In this document: piece by piece, positions 21,101 to 32,089 of the stretch
Position numbering within the stretch: the stretch's first letter is position 1
Layout of the letters: every line of letters begins with the position of its first letter
Made by a program: the position numbers and the translations under genes
The notes under the pieces: model-generated
The model's input: only the letters and a program-made list of their open reading frames with translations
Database searches by the model: none
What the model was told of the DNA's origin: nothing
Source: Isochrysis galbana
Taxonomy: Eukaryota; Haptophyta; Isochrysidales; Isochrysidaceae
DNA length: 64,000 nucleotides
Direction: 5' to 3'
Assembly (NCBI GenBank): GCA_018136815.1
Contig: CM030938.1
Coordinates: 2,082,202 to 2,146,201, forward strand

Positions 21101-22033
21101 AGGCGCGGCGAGCGCAACTGAACCACTGGGCCGTGGCTCTCAATATCGCGTGAGCTCGAGCGATTCGTCTCGGTGTGCCTACCATCACTGAAGCGCGCCT
21201 TGCCAGACAATAGCGGCTTCATCATGTGGGATACCAAATGAATGTTGGCACCTGTAGAGCGGCCACTGCTGCTGAATGACACCGTTAGGATACGAGCCCT
21301 CCATCTGCATCACCTTGGTCATCTCGAACGGGTCTTCGATAATGTGCACTTCGCCCATCGATGGGAAGTGGCCGCTGCGGGGGGCAGGACGGATGGCGTG
21401 AGGGGCTCGCAAGACGGGGACAAGAAACAGTGAAACCGGCGTGTAGCAAATCTCGATACCAAAATGAAGGCATGATGCAGAGACTGAACCCTCACAAGAG
21501 CGTCTGGGTGTGTGTATGTGAGTGCATGAGTACGTAACAATCGCGGGAGCCAACCCTCTCGTGCTCGTCAAAGCCCCTCCAATGATGAAGGCCGGGCGCT
21601 TCCCCGCCAGGGTTTTGACGGATTAGTTGGTGGGTGGGTACTCCCCAAGCTTTCCTGTGCCGCTGAGCCTGCTTGCGAATTGGAGGAATGCCCCAAGCCT
21701 CTGCCCCAGCTTTTCCCAGAGCATGTACGTGAAGGTAGTGCTCTTGAGAGTCGATGAGACCTCCCCCCCAATCCAACCCCGCCAGCTCAAGTGGATGATC
21801 GGCTCTCGCCCGCTTGCACACCGGAAGAAGGGCCCGTGCAGCTGCCCCAGCTTCTTCCAGAGCATGTAGGTGGAGGTGGTCATCTCGCTCGGCTTGATCG
21901 GCAGGAAGGGAAGGCTGCCCAGGATGGGCACGCGGCCGAGAGAACGGAGCGGCGGGTGTGCCGGAGCCGATGCTGATGCCGACACGCTCAGCCGGCGTCC
22001 ACACGGTGCACGCACGCGCGGCAGACGCTGCAT
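18136..22033 (-). CDS. Cytochrome P450, mitochondrial type
   Basis: Eleven exons on the minus strand join in phase to 593 aa: 22033-21822, 21374-21252, 21048-20833, 20676-20324, 20245-20116, 19978-19887, 19699-19569, 19189-19040, 18911-18774, 18618-18436, 18189-18136, all GT-AG. The start MQRLPRVRAPCGRRLSVSAS is basic and Ser/Ala-rich like a mitochondrial presequence, then RVPILGSLPFLP. Helix C is HWRRLR; helix I is AAVDTTSS (D399, T400); ExxR is E451-R454; PERF lies in IFDPERFLPP; the heme loop is PFSAGARQCPG with Cys542. It ends PTLRFTSRN. The presequence and fold suggest a ferredoxin-fed class, as for animal CYP11/24/27 types; the substrate is unknown. A diverged copy of part of exon 1 sits in intron 1. 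Confidence 0.92.
21677..21740 (-). pseudogene. Diverged duplicate of P450 exon 1 segment inside intron 1
   Basis: On the minus strand, TTCACGTACATGCTCTGGGA, AAAGCTGGGGCAG and TTCGCAAGC repeat the exon 1 segment at about 21868-21810 (TYMLWKKLGQLHGPFFR against TYMLWEKLGQRLGAFLQF). It is not needed for the spliced model and has no clear splice sites. Confidence 0.6.
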
Positions 22034-22321
22034 CCGAGAGCACCCCAAAGGCGGAGAGCGAGCGGGGAAGGGAAGGGATTCGATCCCGCTGGCGTCCCCC
22101 GAGGCCACCACATGGAAGTGTTAGAAACTCCTGAGATTATGTTAATCTCCCAAAGGACCGAGGAGAGGGTTGGAGCCCTCAGCGCGCCGCCTCTCGCGCG
22201 CCCGGCCGCCGCCGGCGTCATCAAAGGAAATATGGACCACTTTCCATTTTGGGCCGTCGTCCAGAAATAACCTGGAATTCACGCTAGCTAGTAGGTAGTA
22301 GGAGTAGGGCGGTCAAACAGC

Positions 22322-23000
22322 TACAGTATAGGTGCACCATTAAGAAACCCCAGCATTAAGAAAGCTTAACATGAATTTGGCCGCCGACCCGGTAAGAAAC
22401 TGGGGCTCGACCCCCAGCTAAGAAACTCCGGCGGCCGCGCAGTGGCCGGTGGCTGGTCCGCCATGGGCATGACGAGGCGCCCGTTGGCCGTTAGCCTAGA
22501 TGGGAAATACGTATTTACCGTATTTGGCCAGAGGCCAAATACATATGTATTTGGCTGTATTTGAAGGGCGTCCGGGGTTGTAGGCCTCGAATGTATTTGA
22601 AATGTATTTGGCCGGAGGCCAAATACATATGTATTTGGCTGTATTTGTAGGCCCTAGCACCGTATTTCCCATCTAGGGCCGTTAGGCGTTAGGCCTCGGG
22701 CGCGGCGCGGCCGCTAAGCATGCGGGCCACGCCGAGCCGTGAGTAGACGTGATGGGTGAGTACGAGTACGAGTGCGCGCGCCAGCTGACCGTTGGCCGCG
22801 CCCCCCGCTGCAAGGCGGAAGGGGTGGGGTTGGCCCGCGTACTCGACTTTTGTCTCCGCAAGAAATAAGAAGCCCCCCCCCCGCCCCCACCCCGCCCATA
22901 AGAAACCTCAAATAAGAAACCCCCGGGCGGAGCCCGATGGGGGCAAGAAAGCTTTAGAAGCTTTGGAGTCCTGTTTTCTTAATGGTGCACCCATACTGTA
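22322..23000. mobile_element. Tc1/mariner-like MITE, host of a nested insertion
   Basis: The left end (22324 on: CAGTATAGGTGCACCATTAA, then GAAA) and the reverse complement of the right end (from 22998: CAGTATGGGTGCACCATTAA, then GAAA) match at 23 of 24 positions. Each is flanked by TA (22322-22323, 22999-23000). CAGT ends and TA duplication fit Tc1/mariner elements. The interior repeats AAGAAAC(C/T) words and encodes nothing. A second element is inserted at 22495-22677. Confidence 0.8.
22487..22685. mobile_element. hAT-like MITE (183 bp) nested in the mariner-like MITE
   Basis: Terminal inverted repeats CCTAGATGGGAAATACG (22495-22511) and its exact complement (22661-22677) enclose 183 bp. 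The element is flanked by the direct repeat GCCGTTAG (22487-22494 and 22678-22685), an 8-bp target duplication as in hAT elements. The interior contains the perfect palindrome CCAAATACATATGTATTTGG twice. Confidence 0.88.
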
Positions 23001-23094
23001 TTTCAACTTCAACTTCTACGGGTGAGAATTGACCAAGTCAAGAATAAGGATTCATCACGAGATTTTTGGATATGGTGACCGAATAGGTGTAACT

Positions 23095-23152
23095 AGCATA
23101 TATCCGGTGCCCTTTGGGCCCCAGACCCAGACCCCCCACGATAGCCCCCACA
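23095..23152. repeat. Dispersed repeat, copy 2
   Basis: This matches 7259-7350 (CCGGTGCCCTTTGGGCCCCA, ACCCAGACCCCC, AGCCCCCACA). A short run of CCACAG units follows at 23152-23172. Confidence 0.55.
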
Positions 23153-23399
23153 GCCACAGCCACAGCCACCGCCATAGGCCGATACACTTAGGCGGACACG
23201 CGTCGCGGGAAAGCAGGGAATGTTACGCTAGTCTACATTTAATTTTAAAATAACGCTCTGTATACAACTGTGGACATTCGATCGCTCAATTCGACTCATG
23301 TCCCACAATTGACGGAACGACACCTCATGGAGCTCGTTGAAATTTTGACGCTTTTTTATTTAGTGTGTGACCGGCCGCCCTACCACACTAGCTGTAGCT

Positions 23400-23610
23400 G
23401 TTGTAGAGGCGAGGGCGGGGGAATGTCGACATCCTGGTCGGGTGAGCGCGGCAGGCTACGCGCGCCTCGGCTCCGGCAGATTGGGGCGGCCCCGTTGGGG
23501 TGTCGTGACTATGGTGGGCTGGGAGCGAGGGAGAGGGGAGCCGTCGGCGCGTGCGCGCGTGCTCCATCGCTGAAACTATTAACTATTATAACGAGATAGT
23601 TTTTGTCACG
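23400..23610 (-). mobile_element. Relic of the MERA-type ORF1 start
   Basis: On the minus strand, ACTATCTCGTTATAATAG and AGTTTCAGCGATGGAGCACG precede CACGACACCCCAACGGGGCC and GCCCCAATCTGCCGGAGCCG. This is the same layout as the plus-strand copies at 32757 and 36602. It is degenerate and frameshifted. Confidence 0.55.
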
Positions 23611-24052
23611 CGAGGCCCTAGGTTGTGCGCATGGACCGAGCCCATGAAACTGAAGACAAAGGAATGAGGGAGGAAGCGTGGGTGAGAGATAGCGTGGGGC
23701 AAGCAGGGCGTTGTCAGGGTTTTCTTCCCATGCAGGCGCGTAGTAGTAGTAGGATATAGGCCAGCGTTAGCCGGCTTTTTCAAGAAGTTTCTTTGGTCTC
23801 TCATCCTTTCCGAAATCTTCACTCTTGCATATAATCACTGCAACTGCCACCCAACCTCCTATTCTCCATACCCCGTACCACAACCAAACTCATCGCACAC
23901 AAGGCACTACACGATATCAAACAAAGAGGGGCGTCAAGCGCATCATAGATGTCATGATCACTTGCTTCAAGTGCAATGGTCTGGCATGACATGAGAAGCC
24001 CGTACACCCCGAGGTCCTTCGGCACCCCTCACATTTCCAGCCCTCGCCATGA

Positions 24053-25256
24053 TTACCTCTTTCTCTCCGGCCTCCACTTGAAGACGCGTGGCTGCCCTTG
24101 CTTTGTGCGAAGCTTCTTCCGCCTTCCCTTGCCGATGAGCGCGCGCTCTTGGGAGATCCGTTGCATCACCTGCGCTAGCTTGGCTTGCCGCTGCTCGCGT
24201 TGCTTCAGCTCCGAGTAGCGCCCCGCCAGCTTCTTCTCAGCCTTGGCGCTCACTTTATCCGCCTTCTTGGACGCCGCTCTTGAGGCAGGTGTCACGGCAG
24301 GCGTGCGCAGGGATTGCATCACCCCCATATCCACATCCTCCAATGGCTCGTTGGAGCCGTCAGCCTGCGAACTAGATGGCCGGGCAACGGCAGACCGCTG
24401 CTTTTTCGGCGGCGGGTCGACAAAGATGATGCGCTTGTTCTGGGGAGCCCCTTCCAGTTTGGAAATGCCATGCAAGTTGGCGCGTAACTTCTCCACTTTC
24501 TGTTCGTGTGGGATAGGCAGCATGTGGTGAGGTTCGTGCGCAGGAGGGGTGTATCTGGCCGCCTGCGGCAAGACGCCTGCTTCTGCATCGGCGCATGCGC
24601 GAGGACATACACGACAGGCGAGGCAAGAAGGCTCCGGCGCGGCATGGACGACTTGCCCGCGACTCCATCTGATGCTTCATCGCGACATAGGTGGCGTCAT
24701 CCTTCTTGAACTTTTTCAGCTCGTCCCCGCTCACGCTGTTGTCCACCTTTTTCTGGTGAACGCCGCCCACCATCTTGGTATGGACCATGCCGAAGTAGAA
24801 CTCATCTGGGTTCTTGAAGGCTGCCTTATTGCGCATGCTGTTGATCGCATCCTGCGAGCAAGGCGGCAGGGCAGCGGCTCAGAGTGGCAGTGGGGGCCTT
24901 GAGCACCTTACTCTCGCGGGCGGGCTCCCCGAGTGCGAACGTCAGGGCTGAGGGCTGCCAAAGGGCAGGTTTGAGAGCTGCGGCCCGATAGATTGCGGAG
25001 AATGGAGCTGCGGCCTCGCAGGACGGGCGGGGCAACGCGTCTGGCTCGCATAGCGCGCGCGTTTCAGAGCCGCAGCCTCCCGGCAGAGCGCCCGCGGCGG
25101 CAGGCTGCGGCTGCTCGCCTGCTTGCGGTGGAAGTCTCGTGCGCGGAGCACATAGTCCTTGTGCTTCTCGAGCAGCCCGAACTTGGCGCGCGCCGCCGGC
25201 TGCGACCGCTCGCGGAAGTCGCGTGTCTTGAGGACATGGCGCAGGCCGGACGACAT
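24053..25256 (-). CDS. UTP11: UTP11, U3 snoRNP / SSU processome protein
   Basis: Exons 25256-25119, 24851-24657 and 24499-24053 join in phase 0 to 259 aa, close to the usual 250. Exon 1 holds the invariant block RERSQPAARAKFGLLEKHKD, then YVLRARDFHRKQ. Exon 2 holds NPDEFYFGMVHTK and ATYVAMKHQMESR. Exon 3 starts KVEKLRANLHGI and ends with a basic tail (KGRRKKLRTKQGQPRVFKWR). UTP11 acts in the nucleolus in 18S rRNA processing. Both introns start with GC (CAG/GCGAGC at 25118 and CGG/GCAAGT at 24656) and end in AG. No GT gives the conserved joins. The start codon is clear, with low-complexity sequence upstream. Confidence 0.93.
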
Positions 25257-26216
25257 GGCGCGGCCCGGCGCGTGGACACACGCGGGGGGGGGAGGGGGGC
25301 GGTATATCTGTGAATGTGAAGGAACGAAGGAACGAAGGAACACGCGGGGGGGGGAGGGGAGCAGGGCTCGAGGAATGGGAAGGAACGAAGGAACTCGCCT
25401 CTTTTCCTCACTCACTACTCACTACAACCGCGCCGGCCTCACCCTCCGCGCTGAGCCCTCGGGTACATCCAGCGTCGCCGGTTTCGATCCCTCCTCACAC
25501 ATCGAAGTTGCCGCGGCGGCAGGGCCATCGCTTAGGCGTTTTGGGAGATTCAGGCGGGCGCTCACGGGAGGGAATCGGAATGGTGAATGTGGGGCTCATC
25601 ACTCTTAGAAACGCGGAGCTTCCGCGACGTCCGATCGCGCGCGATCGGCCGAAGAATGGCCTGGAGGTGGTGGCCATGCAGAGCCCAGCAGAGCGCTCGC
25701 GAGCAGGGTGGGGGGTCAAGGGTAGGTCGCACGCGCTGGAGCTCAATCAAGGGTCGCACACGCACTCGTATTGACCCATCCTGGCCCGAGAGAGGAGAGG
25801 GAGCGCGGAAAAGGGGGTGGGCGGAGCTCAGCTCCGCCCACCGAAAAATAGGTAAGTCCCGCACTTGTTTACAAGAGAAGTCGGGACTTAGGACGCCGCC
25901 AGCCCGGTAGGCGTAGGAGGAGAAGGGGGGAACGGATCACGGGGGGGGGGGGGGGGCGGGGGGGGGCACCGGACCATATCTAAGCCCTTTACCCCTATCC
26001 CCCTAGTAGTGCACGGGGGGAGTCGCCTGATGGCGGGGGGAGAAGGGCCGGGGGAGCGGGGGTGTAGCGTGTAGAAAGTTTTGCTGCGTGAGTAGAGCAA
26101 GTAGAGGGTCCACGGCCGCGCGTGCGGTGAGAGACCATTAAAATTCATTGGAGACCTCCGCATAGCGGTCCATCCATTTGCCATTTGAAAGACCGCCGCA
26201 GGCTACGGTAGGTAGT
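25257..26216. other. Gene-free stretch
   Basis: GA- and G-rich DNA with two CGGGGGGGGGAGG runs, GGAACGAA repeats at 25320-25395, a 23-base G/C run at 25940-25970, and a short inverted repeat AAGTCCCG/CGGGACTT at 25852-25891. No coding support on either strand. Confidence 0.4.
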
Positions 26217-26540
26217 CGATTGCTAGTAGTTGAGTATCGTCCGCGAGAATTGGCTGATTTTGAGTTCGACTCCGTTTTTGATGTTTGATGATGCCGTCAT
26301 CGCTATCATTGATTATTTATACGGCGTGGGTGAGTGCTTCCGCTATGAGGAAGGCGAGCGGAGATAGTGGGCATCCTTGTGGGACACCGCGACACCGCAC
26401 ACCGCACACCACCGGCGATGGGGAAGCTTCTGCTTCCGATTGATTTAATGTATCGCATCGGGCGGCTTGGCCGATAAAGAAGCGAATGACATAAACTACA
26501 CAAACACCACAATCACATCTCTTCTCTCCCCACCCCATAT
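26217..26540 (-). pseudogene. Reverse transcriptase fragment of a LINE-like element
   Basis: On the minus strand one frame reads GVPQGCPLSPLAFLIAEALT (about 26395-26330), the reverse transcriptase motif before the catalytic site. After a stop and a frame change, ILADDTQLLAIDY follows (about 26255-26217), which is the (Y/F)ADD catalytic motif with Leu at the first position. Upstream motifs are not recognisable. This is the only RT domain I can see in the window. Confidence 0.7.
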
Positions 26541-26891
26541 AGGAACGACGATCGATATTCGGTTCACAACTCTCAAGAGAGCCTGGCAGCTCATCATATC
26601 AATTTTCATCCACACGGATCCAAAGGTCCTGCAAGTCATTGATTGGCGTCCAACGATGACCTCTTCAATGTGTGTGGCGGGCTCATTAAGGAAACTGCAA
26701 AAATGGCGCGAAGCTTATCAAATGAAGGTAAAGGGCCAGCCATAGAAGGTGATGAGCCGGAATAGCCGCATGCGAATCTGATCATTCGGCCTAGAGGACA
26801 TCTTATCTACCGAGCTTCACGCGTGTTGTCGGCCCGACAAAATGTGCCGCGTATGACACAAGCAATCTTGGCACACGTAGAGATGCGACCC
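26541..26891. other. Gene-free stretch downstream of CWC22
   Basis: It lies between the RT relic and the CWC22 stop codon and probably includes the CWC22 3' UTR. No feature is supported. Confidence 0.35.
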
Positions 26892-29800
26892 TCAGTCTGA
26901 ATCGTGCCTCTGTTTTTTTGACTTCCGTGGTTGCGAACTCGAGGCCGAGGAACGCGAGGAGCCCGACGACGACCTAGACCGGGCCTTCGACACCTTCGAT
27001 CGGGGCGGCGACGCTTTTCTCGATCCAGACCGGGATGTCCTCGCAGTACGCGATCGCGATGGCTTCGCCGATCGCAATCGGGAAGATTTTGAGGACCTGG
27101 ACGATGAGTACGAATCAGAGTCCGAATCCGAATACGATGATGACGAATAGGACGAGGAGGAGTATGAGGAGGAGGAGTATGAAGAGGAGGAGTATGAAGA
27201 GGAGTATGAAGAGGAGGAGTATGAAGAGGAGGAGGAGGAGGAGGAGGAGGAGGAGGAGGAGGAGGAGGAGGAGGATGAAGACAAGGCCGCCTTCGTGGGA
27301 GGAGCTGCCGCCGCTGCGGCAGCCGCGATGCGTTTGGGAGCGTTCGCGAGGTGCTCTCGCAGGCCGTCGGTGAGGCCGCCAAGGCCAATCGCGGTCCAGA
27401 AGTTGATGGCAAAGCGAGTATTCTTCGGTGTGTCCTTGGGGAAGAGGCCCTCGAAGGATTGCTGCATGCTGGGCTCGCTCAGGCGCTCTCGCAGCTTCTT
27501 GAGGCCCAGGTATTCGGCAATCTCTTGGAAAAGAATCTTCACAAAGATGCGCGATGACGACGTTGTCTCCTCTTCAGTAATGACAATGTACTCCTGTAGT
27601 GCGAAAAGATGTGTGAGACGGTGAAAGCTGTACGGAAGAAAGCCGATGGCGCAGGCGTGCGCCCAGCAACCCTCGGTTAACAGAGTTGGAGGCCTCATGG
27701 CGGTGCGCGCATGGACACTGGAGCGTTCGGCACACCATGACTCCCCACGGGAGAGCATCTGAGTGGATTAGGTGGGCGAAGAGCTTGGCGACGTTGCGCA
27801 GCTTGTTCGTCTCAAGGCGATGGATCATCGTGTACTGCTTGGCGAACATCTCGTCGAAGCACGCCTGCACATCAGCAGCCGAGGGGGCGTCGGCCAGATA
27901 TGCGCACAATGATTTGCCATCTGTGATGCAAAGCCGAGTGGGAGCGCGTGCCCCACCTGGTACGCACGGTCGATGAGACAGAACCTCTCCGCAAGTAGGC
28001 CGTAGAAGCGCAGATACGTGCGCTCTTGCGCGCAGCACTCGATGATCATCGTGGCGACTTCACTTTGCTGCCCGTCCCGCAGCTTGAGCTTCATCAGCTT
28101 GTGAGCGCACTCATCGACAGCAGCGGAGGACATAATGGTCAAATAGATGGTCCGCCGAAGGTTGATGAGGTCTTGCTCCGTCATGTCAGAGATCACTCCG
28201 CCCGCGCCGCCGAAGCCAGTCTCGCCGGCAAGGCCAGTGCCTCCCTCCTCCTCCCCTTCCTCCTCGTCGGACTCGTCGTCGCCCTCGCTGCCAGACTCGC
28301 TCTCGCTCTCGCCAAGCATCTCACGGCGCAGCTGCACGTAGGCCTTCTCATTCTCCTCAAAGTCGGGATCGAACGTAAAGTAATCCAGGCTCTCCTCTAA
28401 CTCGAGCTGATCGTCAAGCGACACCTCATGTGTGATCTGGCCGGGGGGGGGCGAGGTTCCGGTCATCTGGCGGGCGAACATCAGGCGGTTGACACAGAGG
28501 GCTCGTAGCGGTGCCCCTGAAGTTCTCGGGCGCGGTGAGGAGATTGCCGGTGGCCGAAGGAACTGAGGCCTTGCTGCTGGCTCTCCCCGAGCGGTGCGTG
28601 CGCACCCGAAGCGAGCGGCCCGCACGGCCGGGGCACTACAATGGTCTAGCAGCGATTGGCAGAAAGCTTGATCGGGCGGTCGGCACCTGGTCATCAGACT
28701 CTACGAGATCCAACTGGGGTTGAATGGCCGGGTGCGCCGCAAAGTTGTCCTTGCGCTTCGAGTAGAGCCCCTCAATCATGTATTGGACGCGCTTGTCGAT
28801 CGTGCCTTCGTGTAGGATGGACCGAAGCCGCTCAAAGATGGAGTTGAGCGCCTGCGTTGAGGTGGGGGGTTGGCGCTCAGCGCAGCCCGAACACGTGCCG
28901 CGACAAGGCGAAGTAACACCAAGGGAGAGGAAATCTACAGCTCTCACGCCTCTCGATGAGACAGCAAGTGAGCGCGGCGTGGCTTTACCTGCGGAGCAAC
29001 ATCGGATAGAGTGGCGCCGCACTCCGTCACAAATGCGCACACCGTCTCTACAGAATCATCCGTGGGCTTCTCCAGCAGAAGGATGCATAGTTGAAGCGCT
29101 AGGAGCTCATGTGCCACCTGGACGTAGACGACACGGAGTGAAGAGCGAGCGAGCGGGCGCGGGCACAACGATTCGACATGGGCGATGGGGTTTGCAGAAC
29201 GCCGAGCAGCTGTGCGGAAGACCAGCGTCACCTGCTGATTCACGAGCTGCGCAATGAAGCGCACAACGCCGTTACAAACCACCTTATCGTGCCGCCGATA
29301 TGCGCGATTGAACTGGTTGATTACCCGTTTCAGCAGCAGCTCGCCAATCTGAGGGCAGCGAGTAGGGTACGGCGTTAGGCTGCGGGTGCGCAGCGTCGGC
29401 GCCACCGGCGGGCACTTGCACAGAGTGCCTCCTCTGAGGCCGCAAGGAGGGACGTGCAGATCACCGGCGCCCTGGCCACACGGGCTGGCGGGCGGCCGGT
29501 GAGCCCACTCCAGGCTCCCGCGTGACAGCCGCTCGACGGGGCACGTTGACTCTTAGCGCCAGCTTTGCACAGTTGCTCTCACCTCGGGCATCTTGGTGTT
29601 GATCACGGCGATCAGCGCCGCGTACACGTGGGAAAAATTGGGCGAGGCGCCCTGCGCCTTCATCAGCGAGCGCACGAGCAGAGCGCGCCCACGGATTACA
29701 TTCTCGCGCAGCAGGTCGACGACGATCGCCTTGATATTGGAGACGTTGACCTTATTCACCAAGCCGTTGATCGACTTTTTCAGCGCCTCCCACGTCATGC

Positions 29801-30712
29801 GCTGATACTCCTTGGATGTCTTATCTTTGGTCTGCAGAGGCACCGTCGCGGCGGCAATGCGGGTGATATGCCGACCGTCAATGCTCGCACGGCGGCGCGC
29901 CGTGTGTCATGCCGTGACGGGCCACACGCCTCAGCGTGCGAGAGGCAGAGTGCACGCACCTCCTTCATCATCTGCGCGAGCTTGTAGGGTGGCATGTACA
30001 GGCCACCAGTCTTGCCTGCCGCCGAGTCGACGACGCCCGAGGCCGTCTTGGCTGCAGTTTCGAATGGGTCCTCGATCGTCTTGCGAGGACCCGCCATCTC
30101 CACTTGCGCCCCACGCGTCCCGTTCGTTGCGGGCGCTCCCGCGACGGCGCCGTTGCGTCCTGCACGTGCGAGGATCTTGGCGTTTGCACTCGAGAAGCGC
30201 GGGCCTTCGTCTTCGTCCCCCCCACGACCGCGGCGGTCAGAATCCCGCCACTCACGCTCGTGGCCCCGCCTGTCGCGCTCATGGTCGCGCCTACCACGCT
30301 CGTATTCCCGCCTGTCGCGCTCGTACTCGCCGCGCCTGCGCCGCTCGTACTCGCGTTCATCGTCGTGTCCGCGACGGCCGTTGGAGCGCCGCTCGTACTC
30401 ATCTCTCCTCCGATTGTGCGGGCGGCTTCCCGAGCGGCTTCCCGAGCGACTGCGTCGTCCGCGCCGGCGCGGGCTCTCGGCGCGCCCAGAAGGCTTGGCG
30501 GCTTTGCCTGGTTGAGGGAGCTCCGGCTCATCGGCCGCCGCAATCTCTCTCGCGAGCTCGTCGTCGTCCGAGAGCGCGGCAGTGTGTTTTGGCCGTGAGC
30601 GGCGTGGAGGCGCAGCTGAGGTGGCCGCCTCCTCAGCGGATGAGGAGTAGGAGTAGGAGTAGGAGGAGGAGGAGGAGGAGGCGCGAGAGCGAGAGCGAGA
30701 GGGAGAGGGCAT
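26892..30712 (-). CDS. CWC22: CWC22, spliceosome / exon-junction-complex loading factor
   Basis: Eight exons join in phase 0 to 907 aa: 30712-29960, 29831-29583, 29348-29232, 29117-28989, 28851-28687, 28436-27957, 27864-27736, 27593-26892, all GT-AG. Exon 1 is an RS/RE-rich region ending [16 protein letters not shown]. The MIF4G domain follows (residues about 252-430: [71 protein letters not shown]). An acidic linker leads to the MA3 domain from about residue 561 ([67 protein letters not shown]). Residues 778-907 form a Ser/Tyr-rich then RS tail, encoded by a GAG-type trinucleotide expansion (27150-27270). CWC22 recruits eIF4A3 to spliceosomes. Confidence 0.96.
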
Positions 30713-31238
30713 GGCGAGCGGAGGGGGAGAGGGGGGGAGGCGGAGGGGGGGGGGGGGCGCGGGGGCGCGAGAGAGAAAAGAAAACTCGCGCGCGCGCGCC
30801 GCGCGGCGGGGGAGGAGCACCAAAAAGAAAACGCCGCCCCCGTCCGCGCGGGGGGGAGGGGAGAGAGGGCGCCAGCCAAGAATAGATATAGGATCGATTG
30901 TTTTGACCGGGGGAGAGGTCCTGCCGCGCGGCGCGCGGGGGGGGGAGTTTTATAGTAGGCGAGGGGGGGGGGCGCGCGGGGCGGCGGTTTTGTTTTTTGG
31001 GCCCTCGCCCCTCCGCCTCGTCGCCCCCGTCGCCCGCAGCTGCCCCTCCAGGCACGCACGCCGCGGAGAGGGGAAGGAGAGAGAGAGAAAGAGGGGGGGG
31101 AGAGGTGGGCGAGGGAAGGTTGGGCGAGGAAGGGGCGGAAGGGGCGGCGGAGGTCGAGCTGGCCGTCACGGCGCGAGGAGGTCCACCCTGGCGGCGCACA
31201 CTCGCCCAGCCGCTCTGCCCTCGTCTGCGCAGGAGGCG
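30713..31238. promoter_or_regulatory. Bidirectional promoter region of CWC22 and eS7
   Basis: The 526 bp between two divergent start codons are extremely G-rich on the plus strand, with many CGCG words and GGGGGGG runs. CTCGTCTGCGCAG directly before the eS7 ATG looks like a splice acceptor, so eS7 probably has a 5' UTR intron here. No TATA box is obvious. Confidence 0.55.
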
Positions 31239-32089
31239 ATGTTTGCGGCAAAGAAGATTGTCAAGGAGAAGGATGCTCAGCCGGAGCCGTTCGAGATGGA
31301 CGTGGCGCAGGCTCTCTGTGACCTTGAGGCCAACTCGAACGACCTCAAGGCCGAGCTGCGCGAGCTCTACATTGTCGCCGCCAAGGAGGTTGACGTGACG
31401 GGCCGCAAGGCTGTGGTGATCTTTGTGCCGTACAAGCTGCTCAAGGTTGTCCACAAGATCCAGTCGCGCCTCGTCCGCGAGGTGCGCGAGCTGTGGGCGA
31501 AACACGCGCCTCGCGTAGCGTGCCCTGTCGTATACGCTCGGCCCCATCCACATGGCTGCTGCGTGGCTGCCGCTGGGTGGTGCGCTCACCGTGTTTCTGT
31601 GCTATCCCTGCTGCAGCTCGAGAAGAAGTTCTCGGGCAAGCACGTGGTGATCATCGGGCAGCGGCGCATCATGCGCAAGCCATCTGCGGGACAGCGGCAG
31701 CCAAAGCAAAAGCGCCCGCGCAGCCGGACGCTCACCGCTGTGCACGAGGCTGTGCTTGAGGATCTGGTGCGCAGCTTGCAAGTCACAGCACTAGCTCGTC
31801 GCACCATCTGCATGTCACTGCTGATGGGGTGCGGCAGGGGTCCCCTCCGTTGGGCGCGGCGAGCCAATCGCGCTGAGTGCTCTCCTATGTGTCACCACCC
31901 CAGGTGTACCCGACTGAGATTGTCGGCAAGCACACGCGCTATCGGTTGGATGGATCCAAGATCATTAAGGTCTACCTTGACCCGAAGGAGGCAGCGAACG
32001 TCGAGTACAAGGTCGACACCTTCTCCACCGTCTACAAGAAGCTCACCGGCAAGGAGGTCAAGTTCGAGTTCCCTGTCACCCAGGCTTAA
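31239..32089 (+). CDS. RPS7: 40S ribosomal protein eS7
   Basis: Exons 31239-31481, 31617-31766 and 31904-32089 join in phase 0 to 192 aa, the expected length. Conserved blocks are [40 protein letters not shown], the exon 1-2 join [42 protein letters not shown] and [20 protein letters not shown]. The protein is part of the small ribosomal subunit and helps 18S rRNA maturation. The gene is divergent from CWC22. Confidence 0.97.

Noticed and set aside
22066..22090. GGGATTCGATCCC as a tRNA T-arm
   Set aside because: The loop would be three bases, no acceptor, D or anticodon arms are present, and it lies at the P450 5' flank.
29812..30885. Long plus-strand frame (357 codons) opposite CWC22 exon 1
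   Set aside because: It is an Arg/Pro-rich antisense shadow of the RS-rich, conserved CWC22 exon, with no family-like features.
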